35,249 nt of DNA, taken from a virus. Below are positions 16,001 to 22,520 of the stretch, one piece after another (the first letter of the stretch is position 1; every line of letters starts with the position of its first letter). The notes under the pieces were generated by a model. The model ran no database searches, was not told the DNA's origin, and saw nothing but the letters and a program-made list of their open reading frames with translations. The position numbers were made by a program, and so were the translations under genes. The DNA is taken from positions 1 to 35,249 of the IMG/VR virus record IMGVR_UViG_3300022187_000103; one strand, written 5' to 3'.

Positions 16001-18986
16001 CAAAGCGCCACCTATGCGTCTTGTTCTGCAGTCAGGTCGTGAGCTACCAAATGCACCTGCCAAGGATGTGTTCTATGTCAAGACATTCTTCCCGATACTA
16101 GAGAAGAAGGCACGTAAGACAGCACCTGTTCGTGCATCTCGCATGTTTAGTGCGTTGCCAGAGCAGATTGAAACCAAGAAGTCTTCATTAACTTATGCCA
16201 GAACATCAGACGTATTGGCGAAAGGTCTTGGGTTCTTTGTTCCAAAAGAAAAGGCTCAGACTGCAGCGGACGGAATAATCCGTAGGTTCCAAGACAACAT
16301 GCTGCCAGTTGGTCGCATGATCCAAGAGCTTCAGGAAAAGAATGCTACTATCACAGATGCATTTGATCCGTACCTACAGGAAGAATTGTATCATGGTCGT
16401 GTCGGTGCAGAGATTGAGAGCCGTGAGAAAACAATTTACAAAGATGCCGTTGACGCAGTTAAGGGTGTTAACATTGCTCAGGGTAAGATCGATCAACTGA
16501 AAGCTCTTTCTGACAGAGCATCAGAGACTGGTGATGGCTTCGTTAAGAAAGCTCTTGATAGTTATCCAAGCAAGAAACTGGCAGTGGTTGATGCTGTGCT
16601 CTACGCAACCCACGCAAAAGAGCGTAACGCTTTCATCAGACAAAGAGACCCAGACAATGTTTCTGGTTCTGGTATGTCGGATACAGAAGCTGATGCAATC
16701 CTAGCATGGGTAGCAACATTAGATGCACCAAGCATAGCAGCCTTGCAGCGAGTTCAGCAGAGTGTACGCAGTATTGTTGGCAATACAAACACAACGAGAG
16801 CAGACTACGGCCTGATACCAGAAGACTTACGCACTGATACTAACTTCAATTCCTACGTGCCTCTGCGTGGCAAAGTAGATTTGTTAGAAGATGAGATGGA
16901 CTTCACTCGTCCCGCAGGCGGTGCTCCGTTTGGTGTACGAGGAAGAGAAGATCGTCGTGCGCTGGGCCGCTTCGATTATGCCACAGATATTCTGGCAACT
17001 GTAATCAATCAGAACCAGAACTCTGTTGTTCGTGGTGAACGCAACAAGGTCGGCCAAGCATTCATTGGATTGCTTCGAGCAAACCCAGACAAGACCCGTG
17101 GGTATGGTCGCATCCTAGATCGTATGCCAACACGCCGTGTATTGGACTCATCAGGCAAGGTAAGAGAAATACCTGATATGATGGCAGGACAAGACCCTAA
17201 CATCTTCGTTGCGAAAGAAGATGGCAAGGATGTCTTTGTTGAATTAAACGATGTTCGTTTAGCAAATGCATTGAAAGGCACAGATGGCACAGGAGCAAGC
17301 TCCCTTTCTGGGATTAACCGCGCACTTGGAAAGCTGAACAGATACCTGTCTAACATCAACACCTCTTACAACCCAGAATTCTTCATCACCAACATCGTCC
17401 GCGATATTCAGACCGCAGGTATAAACGTGCAGCAGTTTGACGCTGATGGCATGGTGAAGAGTATTGCCAAGGATTACGGTAAAGCGTTTGGAGGCATTAA
17501 GAGAGCCATAAGAAATGGCGACAAGGATAGTGAGTGGGCAAAGATATACGCCGAATTCGTCCGTGATGGTGGTCAGAACTCTGCCAACCCTATGAACAGT
17601 GTCGCTGATCAGATGGCAAACATCAGTAATCTGCTAGGTGATATTGCTGAAGACGGTGTGCGCGGCAAGTTCAACAAGATGAAGAACAGCTTTGCAGGTG
17701 AGAAGACAAAGTCACTTCTCAAGTTCCTAGAGGATTACAACACCGTGGCTGAGAACGCTGTACGTGTTGCTGTATACAAGGGACTCAAGGACAAGGGGTT
17801 CTCGAACGAGAGAGCAGCACAGGCCGCACGTAATGTGACTGTAAACTTTGGTAAGGGCGGCGAGTACAAGACTCTGATGAACTCGTGGTACTTGTTCTAC
17901 AACGCGTCTATCCAAGGTTCATTTGCACTTTTCAATGCGTTCTTGAAATCACCAAAGGTTCGCAAGTTATGGGGCGCATTGATAATATCAGGCATCATGC
18001 AAGATGTTATTAACTCTGCACTGTCTGAAGAGGATGATGATGAGATTAAGGTCTATGATAAGATACCTGATTACATCCTTGAGCATAACCTGATCCTACC
18101 CACATTCGGGATAGGTGAGAGATCGTACCTTGCTATACCAATGCCGTATGGCTTGAACATGGCTGTTAATGCGGGTCGTGCATTTAGCCGTACACTACGT
18201 GGCGAATACTCTGCATCAGAGGGTGCCAACTCAATCATCATGACAGCAGTGGACGCTCTTAACCCAATCGGTGGCACTGAGAACATGGCGAACTTTGTTG
18301 CACCAACTGTGGCTGATCCATTCATTGAGATCATGCGCAATGAAAACTATGCGGGAGTGCCAATATATAAGCAGCAGTATTCTGGGGACCAATCGCCTGA
18401 TAGTCAACGCTACTTTAACAGCGTAAGCCCGTCAGCACGTTGGGTTACTGAAAACTTGAACTCTTTGACAGGCGGCACTAGCGAGATGTCTGGCTTCATT
18501 GATTGGAACCCAGAGATCATGGACTACTGGTTCGAATATCTTACTGGCGGTATTGGGCGGTTCGTACAAAGAACAGGTGAGCTTCCCGCTCGTATCTACA
18601 CAGATGGCTTCAATGAAGACCTGACCCGCGAGATACCTTTCGTTCGCAAGGCAATCGGTAGCGTATCAGAGCGTGAGAATATCGGGTTGTTTGTGGAGAA
18701 ACGTGATCGCATCCTGAACGTAGGTTCGGAGATTAAGGCGGCACAGGAAGCGGGTGATCGTAATCGTCTGATCAGAGCGCGAGACAAGTACTCTGAAGAG
18801 ATTGCCCTACTGCCACGCGTCAAGGCTATCAATAACGCTATCAAGAAAATATCGCGGCAGCAAAACGCCATCCGCGATAATGTAAATCTTCCTGATAGTC
18901 AGCGCCAGTTGTTGTTGGAACGCTTAGATAAGCAGAAGCAAATGCTCTACGCTCGTGGCAACATGATCATGAAAGACTATCGATAA
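10047..18986 (+). CDS. Giant polyvalent virion/injection protein (2979 residues) with metallopeptidase and LPD38-type domains
   Basis: A TTG start is chosen because AAGGAG (10034-10039) lies 7 bases before it; a nearby ATG is out of frame. From the N-terminus: small-residue, membrane-like helices (residues 130-185); a HETVH zinc motif at 655-659 followed by an EAVAEMF glutamate region, giving a gluzincin-like peptidase; a RelA/SpoT-like module near 860-975; an uncharacterised domain near 1120-1222 (GFTIDPVT to LAIFDL); a TMDRWWMR block near 1547; a HIQQRNHD to VKTFFP module near 1920-2015; and, from about 2442 (NPEFFITNIVRD) to 2840, a region I recognise as a large-polyvalent-protein domain 38 type. 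Such proteins are packaged and injected to act on the host. No T7-like or N4-like RNA polymerase motif is seen. Confidence 0.75.
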   Translation: MGVFQQVGQFSGNPYSFTIAGDAPTEQEAARISQILDQQESPYRQQYESMYGGIAALPQAAEEEGPDTSFGSAFTSALDAPLENFATTARLTGYEGLANFLSDAVETPENYENASEKFINEGGFGFRLGYAPRALVEQAGQFAGSLLSRGAGAVIGGAVTLGNPAGVLAGAITGPALFEAVQLVGPIAEERARNNGRDTPNRDDWLGAIGSSSASGALNAIAPGMAGTLRKLVVEGGTETLQSVIQQTGETAGTDKGLDISLKQAVGEGVLAGGTVAAISGPIDLVKGKPKPEADVQLDEDILEEAQVTRERLGYASTISQEITADAEAKAEAAIQSETPQETSQEPATFSEVTTEEEFAEKTFNKAQYDRVLQQIKADIAREKALSVTGIQQGVKKDIPETKVSQVRDIMAELETRGYLQSEPQPAAVRDRATGVRYTPAPQYAATQNIVPQLKTPDVAYRRQIDIANEAIEKNNRIMEDLKLDLDSVRQFGRDLQGKRTSEDAINYEITRLSERNKQYNGVVNEAQQGLQRLGRLPYVPRVTPEFNRSQKIERKVAAAKARSVADQVKEKVQSNKPVFTPALTEKQDKVFKSIRGRLDGYGLKDVRLSAEQIVDGGEGTYNPTNRMISLSMGLYDPKLSETELFDRVGEVLDHETVHALKEMNVIKPDEWKALTNAAAKVKYTKVKGGEKQQRKYTYLDRAKRLYGDMDAEIQSEEAVAEMFRDYNSGRLDLKGKPQGLFTKIKNFFKSIIGGATDNGFTDVQSIFDEIVVGNIGQRERGVAAQQQTEPAARQSRLAATEEEIAPEKDIRMPLNVAAPNDQIRAEIQRMTNQNRPLVKRLIKRIDERFGTKSGDNAKDLSKVTQKARRPSILANKPWHDVSHIRDSYRFKTVIDDFRAVPAIFDELLADGISLVKIDTGKLFRPKEWGWRIIAFDLRMPNGQLVEWYLPLKELEVEKKARGHLIFEEWRNKTQEELSAQRDAYFEAIARSYRNYDEAFQAALDRMNTTRQDAEASWRSAESSLLDAARNARRSSGVGISSAGTAEEGIIAPSEVRTDVEPSALNISAREEPSSISAKGSAILSTSDDYVTDVPVEEQVKFSRLPRTSNVSGLQDFIRNNPEGFTIDPVTMEPASGGFVVAPLKEAEIIVGETLPEEVLLGYIEDNKDISAAVNKPVYLGGWFDSDSQQYFLDNTLILPTAEEALYIAEAADQLAIFDLNNFEEIRTNEGIRQLQESGAYRGDTAIGYQRNLAEVGRRFAEARDNRNARQREQLTGGVEGFRQSRLTLPLTPEQRAASILDYLDPDTGQPKFKSKQGSETLVSFANKLLELRGTRPYDIVNSEQDREEVARIMAAEAEAALLSSSDAIGWYDAKLKLAKQILFPVYPEVSPLRPDGTENSLYDPASEHAFDYATAVTSNGLSVIDNYLLASRQYDAWKNSQDGRFPLSSSGKQGQSMIKAWEFWNALTDLGYDSNQINELLTMQMRKGDLAALMTDVFGVERVKDLPFKIDGKELADEIVGVAYVIGPKIGNGFYQNLRGNFNPLTMDRWWMRFVNRITGNPIVNYRDELVQENKDKLWELISNPSRLTDTDKQLLVDTLESLDINTIEKSDIELIAPQVQKIWDKNFYNKAFNDKLDELADQYDFVVTSGGTITGRDAAKVKKLAQDARPKSTDLALSAKNLAGKLKTALQEDPRNARERSAMRAAANRAREILRQSNQIGADLTNADFQALMWYAEKRIFEAGGVRKGRGDDNDYADGAIAILKNKGVSDDKIKATLPDSERGRISGVKSQLDRDSEIGREVDAIQRGPEEGNFFAPRELTLLDGSMAPQSQLTTDQLQQTEADLSGVEVDPELPPQRFSRMVPAQALVPVRAPVNMADGSPNPVYGYFRDDSTGRLRPIVLPKGSHKTYESGVEVGQGLFHIQQRNHDKELVLNSKYKRVENAIFDLLRRWQDQGYDDGESVISYPSQGGIVLEWRNNMAFKAPPMRLVLQSGRELPNAPAKDVFYVKTFFPILEKKARKTAPVRASRMFSALPEQIETKKSSLTYARTSDVLAKGLGFFVPKEKAQTAADGIIRRFQDNMLPVGRMIQELQEKNATITDAFDPYLQEELYHGRVGAEIESREKTIYKDAVDAVKGVNIAQGKIDQLKALSDRASETGDGFVKKALDSYPSKKLAVVDAVLYATHAKERNAFIRQRDPDNVSGSGMSDTEADAILAWVATLDAPSIAALQRVQQSVRSIVGNTNTTRADYGLIPEDLRTDTNFNSYVPLRGKVDLLEDEMDFTRPAGGAPFGVRGREDRRALGRFDYATDILATVINQNQNSVVRGERNKVGQAFIGLLRANPDKTRGYGRILDRMPTRRVLDSSGKVREIPDMMAGQDPNIFVAKEDGKDVFVELNDVRLANALKGTDGTGASSLSGINRALGKLNRYLSNINTSYNPEFFITNIVRDIQTAGINVQQFDADGMVKSIAKDYGKAFGGIKRAIRNGDKDSEWAKIYAEFVRDGGQNSANPMNSVADQMANISNLLGDIAEDGVRGKFNKMKNSFAGEKTKSLLKFLEDYNTVAENAVRVAVYKGLKDKGFSNERAAQAARNVTVNFGKGGEYKTLMNSWYLFYNASIQGSFALFNAFLKSPKVRKLWGALIISGIMQDVINSALSEEDDDEIKVYDKIPDYILEHNLILPTFGIGERSYLAIPMPYGLNMAVNAGRAFSRTLRGEYSASEGANSIIMTAVDALNPIGGTENMANFVAPTVADPFIEIMRNENYAGVPIYKQQYSGDQSPDSQRYFNSVSPSARWVTENLNSLTGGTSEMSGFIDWNPEIMDYWFEYLTGGIGRFVQRTGELPARIYTDGFNEDLTREIPFVRKAIGSVSERENIGLFVEKRDRILNVGSEIKAAQEAGDRNRLIRARDKYSEEIALLPRVKAINNAIKKISRQQNAIRDNVNLPDSQRQLLLERLDKQKQMLYARGNMIMKDYR
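11763..11774. repeat. Dispersed palindrome copy (inside the giant gene)
   Basis: GTTCAATCGAAC, one mismatch. On the - strand it reads GTTCGATTGAAC followed by TTTTTC, the same flank as other copies. Confidence 0.55.
17917..17928. repeat. Dispersed palindrome copy (inside the giant gene)
   Basis: GTTCATTTGCAC followed by TTTTC, one mismatch to the CAC form. It falls in the conserved LPD38-type region, so coding constraint alone could explain part of the match. Confidence 0.45.
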
Positions 18987-18987
18987 A

Positions 18988-18999
18988 GTTCAATTGAAC
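18988..18999. repeat. Dispersed palindrome copy at the convergent gene junction
   Basis: GTTCAATTGAAC is a perfect palindrome. It starts one base after the stop of the giant gene (18984-18986) and contains the TGA stop of the convergent gene on the - strand (18990-18992). It could bind a protein or act as a weak bidirectional hairpin, but no T-run follows. Confidence 0.8.
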
Positions 19000-19412
19000 A
19001 TTACGAACCTGTTCGTTGGTATCAAGCCTATGGCTTCAATGTCGGATGGATCGTTGCGGCGATTCCATCCCTCACCACTGAACTCAACGTCGCACTTCAT
19101 ATCAAGGTTGCAGTAACCAGTTCTGTCTGACCACTGAACCACGAATAAGCAAGGTACGTCACACACGTTCTTCAGGTTCTGTGCCATAAGTAACTTGGTT
19201 AGTGATATGAAGCATGTTGGATACTTATCATACGGCACATTCCTATGCCGCATCTCAACGAATGCCTGTATCTTCTTACCTCGCAATGCAACATAGTCAA
19301 ACTGTGCATACTTCATCTGACGCTGCATCTTGCACTTCCACTTTTCCTCTAGAAGAAGCGCAAGTTGTCTTTCGTTTTCTGCGTCAGCTTGGTTCTCGTA
19401 GGTTGGTTTCAT
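18990..19412 (-). CDS. PD-(D/E)XK-like nuclease candidate
   Basis: This 140-residue protein has a helix rich in Glu and Lys (residues 8-33). Then comes FDYVALRGKKIQAFVEMRHR, a strand-turn-strand with Asp followed by Glu-x-Arg, and then YDKYPTCFISLTKLLMAQNL and PCLFVVQW. The order Asp, Glu-x-Arg/Lys, basic helix and hydrophobic strand fits the PD-(D/E)XK nuclease fold, with Arg in the usual Lys position. The gene is the last of the - strand recombination operon, overlaps the AlpA-like gene by 29 bases, and its stop codon lies within the palindrome at 18988. A DNA-processing role is inferred; activity is uncertain because of the Lys-to-Arg change. Confidence 0.45.
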   Translation of the reverse strand: MKPTYENQADAENERQLALLLEEKWKCKMQRQMKYAQFDYVALRGKKIQAFVEMRHRNVPYDKYPTCFISLTKLLMAQNLKNVCDVPCLFVVQWSDRTGYCNLDMKCDVEFSGEGWNRRNDPSDIEAIGLIPTNRFVMFN

Positions 19413-19584
19413 GTTTGCTATCTATCCACTCTAATATCTCTGAATACTTCCAACGCTTAACACGCTCACTAAAGACAATCTCTTTAGGGAAGCTCTGGTC
19501 TTCTTTTATAATCTTACGCATAGACTTGGGATGCATTGACATCATTTCTGCCACCCCATGAATGTCCATTAGCTTTTCTTCCAT
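19384..19584 (-). CDS. AlpA/excisionase-type helix-turn-helix protein
   Basis: The 66-residue product reads as a winged helix-turn-helix of the MerR/AlpA type. It has a DIHGVAEMMSMHPKSMRKII recognition region, a FPKEIVF turn, then RVKRWKYSEILEWIDSK as the wing and last helix. Proteins of this size act as transcription regulators or excisionases. No integrase is seen in the window, so a regulatory role is more likely. It overlaps the neighbours on both sides in the - strand operon. It is one of two visible candidates that might bind the dispersed palindrome; that link is only a suggestion. Confidence 0.7.
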   Translation of the reverse strand: MEEKLMDIHGVAEMMSMHPKSMRKIIKEDQSFPKEIVFSERVKRWKYSEILEWIDSKHETNLREPS

Positions 19585-20015
19585 TGCCGAAAGTCCTCTC
19601 GTAGTGTTTCAAACTTGTTTCGGGCATCAGGATTACTTCTAAACTCTGACCGCGATTCGATGCCACAGTACTTGCGAACAGCAGCAACGGCTGCGTTCTC
19701 TATTTTAAATGGATCGATATCCCCTATCAATCCACAGTCATGCAGGTACTCACCAAACTCTTGGTTACGGCACAGTAAACCCGCTGATGCTATCAGCCGC
19801 TCGACGCGCTGAAACTCTTCTCGTGTCTCTGGTTGATCGTCATCAGTCAATCTAACCATAGCCACCATGTATCTTGTTCCCACCCAATCAGTGTGTAGTT
19901 CTGGGGGGCAGTCATTTGGGTGTACGTTGAGGCGTAGTATGATGCCGTTCCTGTCCTGAGACATGGATACCTTAACGGCCTCGAACCCCATTGCTGCATC
20001 TCTAATGTTACTCAT
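19569..20015 (-). CDS. Conserved phage protein of unknown function, 148 residues
   Basis: The sequence begins with a beta-rich half (FEAVKVSMSQDRNGIILRLNVHPND) and a GTRYMVAMVRLTDDDQPE segment. The second half is alpha-helical, with two cysteines (residues 81 and 93), and ends FETLREDFRQWKK. I recognise the general look from phage replication operons but cannot name the family, and no catalytic motif stands out. The start overlaps the HNH gene stop (ATGA type) and the end overlaps the AlpA-like gene by 16 bases. An accessory role in DNA metabolism is inferred from position only. Confidence 0.5.
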   Translation of the reverse strand: MSNIRDAAMGFEAVKVSMSQDRNGIILRLNVHPNDCPPELHTDWVGTRYMVAMVRLTDDDQPETREEFQRVERLIASAGLLCRNQEFGEYLHDCGLIGDIDPFKIENAAVAAVRKYCGIESRSEFRSNPDARNKFETLREDFRQWKKS

Positions 20016-20290
20016 CTATACTTCTCCCAGTTCTTGGAAGCCCATTCCTTTGGATCAACTCCCTCTAAATCCCACCATGTGCGTTCATCACCAAAGCGAT
20101 GTAGTTCCATGTGACATTCGTGACACAGAGGTACAGCCCAGTTATCTCCCGACCTGATGCCTACACCACGTTCCCCAACATGCTGTAGGTGGTGCGCCTC
20201 TGCGCCACGTCTGCACACTAAGCAGGGTGACCCCCGCAAAGTATTCAGATACTTCTCATCCCGAATGTTCTTATGTTTCGGAATGAGCAT
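20012..20290 (-). CDS. HNH-type endonuclease (DUF968-like)
   Basis: This 92-residue protein contains CLVC at residues 23-26, followed by AEAHHLQH, which holds the first HNH histidines. WAVPLCHECHMELHRFGDE then gives the second Cys-x2-Cys pair and the last histidine. The pattern RDEKYLNTLRGSPC ... GDNWAVPLC ... HR ... GDE ... WW ... GVDP is the one I associate with phage-encoded small HNH proteins of the DUF968 kind. These bind a structural zinc through the cysteines and cut DNA with a metal at the histidines. It lies in the recombination operon, with 4 bases between it and the upstream gene. Roles could include processing of recombination intermediates or packaging. Confidence 0.75.
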   Translation of the reverse strand: MLIPKHKNIRDEKYLNTLRGSPCLVCRRGAEAHHLQHVGERGVGIRSGDNWAVPLCHECHMELHRFGDERTWWDLEGVDPKEWASKNWEKYR

Positions 20291-20294
20291 GAGA

Positions 20295-20579
20295 TTATGA
20301 TTTCACCATCTCTGCATCGATCTCACCTTCCAGTTGCCATAGTTTGCAAATCGCATCAAAAAGATCGTAGTTTTCTTCACTAACAGTTACTGTAAGCTCA
20401 CCTTCATGATCATGCATTCTTGTTATATGGTGAAAGTATTCATAACCATCGTACATACTGGCGAGGTAAGAATACACTTTTATCAGGCGTTGCAGTCTCC
20501 AAGTCTCAACTGCATTTGAAAAAGAAAATGTAACTACACCTGTGGTAGTAGTAGAATTTTCTTTTGTTTCTATCTGCAT
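20295..20579 (-). CDS. Small protein of unknown function, 94 residues
   Basis: AAGGAG lies 7 bases before the ATG. The product starts with a polar Thr-rich stretch (residues 4-14), then mixed alpha/beta sequence rich in aromatic residues and histidine (YLASMYDGYEYFHHITRMHDH). It ends with an acidic helix (WQLEGEIDAEMV). No metal-binding or catalytic signature is certain, although the HHI and HDH clusters could bind metal. It sits between the HNH and ParB-like genes and is likely co-transcribed with them. I do not recognise the family. Confidence 0.5.
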   Translation of the reverse strand: MQIETKENSTTTTGVVTFSFSNAVETWRLQRLIKVYSYLASMYDGYEYFHHITRMHDHEGELTVTVSEENYDLFDAICKLWQLEGEIDAEMVKS

Positions 20580-20599
20580 AATACTTCTCCTTTAATATC

Positions 20600-21418
20600 T
20601 TACGCCAGACCGCACTTCTTTTCGTCCCAGTCTTCCATATAGAAACCATCCTTTGGAAGTGATGCCTGTTTCATTTCGGCACCCTTTTTGAATTTGTGCC
20701 AAGACAACATGATGTATTTCATCCTAGTTATCGTGGTGAACTTGTCCGACCTCATGTCATTTCTTATCAGCTTGTTCCTTGTGAAGACGACAGGATCGTA
20801 TTCATAATTATTCTGACCATCGCGCCATGTTCTTATGAATTCATTGGCTTCCTGCTCGTAGCCAGTTTGGGTTCCAATATAATGCATAGCTGCAAGAATA
20901 TTGTCAGACTTATGGAATGATCCAATAGAATAAGACACACTTTCTGCCAAGTTTGGATGCTTGTCTAGAATTGCATCAAGCTCATTGACTGTCCAACCAT
21001 GATCCTTTGGGTCTCTCTTGGCTATCAGGGCAAGCATCTTTGTAGATGCAGCAAGTCTATTGTAGTTGACGTGCCCATGAATTTTTAATTGATCCCCAAA
21101 GGTTCTCTTCTTTCCGCTATCAATTGTAAGCATGGTTTCTTCTGGGAGGTTCTCAACAAGTATTGTCCAGAACGGTTCTCCAGATTTCTCACATGCCATC
21201 AATCTTTGTTGACCATCCAAAAGAATACCTGTGTTTGATACACAAATTGAGTGACCGTTAAAGACAAAATTCCTAGCTGCCATATCCCTTGCATAAAGGG
21301 ACACGACTTTAGGTGATGCTTTCCTGTTTCTTGTATTGATATCCAAAAGCTCTTTGGCTTTGGTTGGTGTCATCAAATACTTTTCTACAGTTACCTTATC
21401 AAGTTGATGTTGTTTCAT
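20600..21418 (-). CDS. ParB/Srx-like domain protein
   Basis: The ATG at 21418 is preferred over a GTG 12 bases upstream because TGGAGAAA then forms its ribosome site, as in three neighbouring genes. The protein carries VVSLYARDMAARNFVFNGHSI and then GILLDGQQRLMAC, the ParB-like DGQxR motif that forms a nucleotide-binding loop. It continues with VENLPEETMLTIDSGKKRTFGDQL and a helical C-terminal half. Phage proteins of this architecture are common beside recombination genes; some ParB-fold members are nucleases or CTPases. Which activity applies here is unknown. No partition partner (ParA) is present. Confidence 0.65.
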   Translation of the reverse strand: MKQHQLDKVTVEKYLMTPTKAKELLDINTRNRKASPKVVSLYARDMAARNFVFNGHSICVSNTGILLDGQQRLMACEKSGEPFWTILVENLPEETMLTIDSGKKRTFGDQLKIHGHVNYNRLAASTKMLALIAKRDPKDHGWTVNELDAILDKHPNLAESVSYSIGSFHKSDNILAAMHYIGTQTGYEQEANEFIRTWRDGQNNYEYDPVVFTRNKLIRNDMRSDKFTTITRMKYIMLSWHKFKKGAEMKQASLPKDGFYMEDWDEKKCGLA

Positions 21419-21441
21419 AGCTTTCTCCACTCGCTTGAAAA

Positions 21442-21759
21442 TTAAAACGGTATTTCGTCATCCATCTGATTGGATGCGTTCTGATTGCTTTGGTTGTACT
21501 GATACCCTGAACCGCCGCTCTCTTTGCGCTCTCTCAACAAGTCGCTGCGCAACGACAGAAATGGCTTGCCATTCTTCGACACTTTTCTCCAACCCACTAG
21601 GTTGGCCTTCGGGTTCTGCACCCCTTCTTGTAGTTGGTTCCATAGGTCAGTCACCGTTGCATGATCCATTTCAATGTTGCCAGTATAGTCTGGCTGACGT
21701 TCATTCTGCTTTCGATCATTCTGAAACAGAATTCCTGATGCGGGATATTGTTGCGACAT
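21442..21759 (-). CDS. SSB-like phage protein with acidic tip
   Basis: This 105-residue protein begins ASGILFQNDRKQNERQPDYTGNIE, which resembles the N-terminal strand pattern of small phage DUF736-like or SSB-like proteins. It then has a GWRKVSKNGKPFLSLR strand and a Gln/Asn/Ser-rich linker, ending in DDEIPF. A flexible linker closed by an acidic tip with a final Phe is the hallmark of single-stranded DNA-binding proteins, where the tip recruits partners. The start overlaps the annealing-protein stop (TAATG), so the two are translationally coupled. An SSB role is inferred from the tail and the neighbours; the core is shorter than a classic OB fold. Confidence 0.55.
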   Translation of the reverse strand: MSQQYPASGILFQNDRKQNERQPDYTGNIEMDHATVTDLWNQLQEGVQNPKANLVGWRKVSKNGKPFLSLRSDLLRERKESGGSGYQYNQSNQNASNQMDDEIPF

Positions 21760-22520
21760 TACTTCTTCTCCTTCGCAAGTTCTTGTTTCTTAGTTGAGAT
21801 CGCTGCCCCAACTGATTCATAGGCTGTGGAAGCCTCTTCTTTTGCGCGTTCAAACAATGGTTTGTTTGCCGCGTAAAACTTATTCAAAGTCTCAGTGCTC
21901 TTGATAGTATTGACCCAAGCTACAGCTACATCTGCCCAAACATCCCAATTGTATACAGCACGAGGCACACGATCTTCTTTCTTGTAGGCACCTGCGTTTA
22001 TCATGTATCCAAGCGGTCCGCCTGAAGCTTCCTCTTCTTTTTGTTCAATTGAACTTTTTTCTGAGGCGTCCTGTGGGGACGGTACAGGCGCGTTTGCTTT
22101 CTTTGTGGGGGTAGGGTTGGGTTTTTTATTTACCTCTTCCTGCCGCACCTCTCCGTCGCTCTGAGGGATATCCTCACCTGCATAGATGTAGTGACCCAGT
22201 CCGTGCATGGCGATAGCCTTCGCAAGGCAGCGCATTCTAGCGTCACTGATCTGTCGTGACGTTGGTCCAGAGATAGCGTTGTTTCTGTTATCCATAACAG
22301 GCAACCACATCATGTGGTCCTGATCTTCTACGGTTACAGTGACACGCACTTCAACGGTGCTATCTGGGTAAATGATATCATCGTGAACTTCATACGATGC
22401 ATTAGGGTATTTAGATTTAACCTCACCCCAAGCCCAAGCCCAAGACAGATAACTTAATCCCATCTTCTCTTGCTTCTTATCATTCACGTTAATTGAGGAT
22501 AGTGTTTTCCATACTGACAT
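21759..22520 (-). CDS. Single-strand annealing protein, Sak3/DUF1071 type
   Basis: The start at 22520 overlaps the exonuclease stop as TAATG and is preceded by GGAGAAA, so it is preferred to a start 12 bases upstream. The N-terminus (SVWKTLSSINVNDKKQEKMG followed by LSYLSWAWAWGEVK) and the GPTSRQISDARMRCLAKAIA helix with a final GLG motif match DUF1071. That group is the Rad52-related Sak3 family of phage annealases. The middle (residues 115-170) is a low-complexity, charged linker, and it is here that a copy of the dispersed palindrome occurs (22043-22054). Together with the exonuclease it forms a two-part recombination system acting on phage DNA ends. Confidence 0.85.
   Translation of the reverse strand: MSVWKTLSSINVNDKKQEKMGLSYLSWAWAWGEVKSKYPNASYEVHDDIIYPDSTVEVRVTVTVEDQDHMMWLPVMDNRNNAISGPTSRQISDARMRCLAKAIAMHGLGHYIYAGEDIPQSDGEVRQEEVNKKPNPTPTKKANAPVPSPQDASEKSSIEQKEEEASGGPLGYMINAGAYKKEDRVPRAVYNWDVWADVAVAWVNTIKSTETLNKFYAANKPLFERAKEEASTAYESVGAAISTKKQELAKEKK
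22043..22054. repeat. Dispersed palindrome copy (inside the annealing-protein gene)
   Basis: GTTCAATTGAAC, a perfect palindrome, followed by TTTTTT on the + strand. It lies in the low-complexity linker of the protein, where coding constraint is weak. Confidence 0.7.

Noticed and set aside
10047-18986. Giant protein read as an N4-type virion RNA polymerase
   Set aside because: Size fits, but I find no polymerase motifs; the recognisable parts are peptidase, RelA-like and LPD38-type domains.
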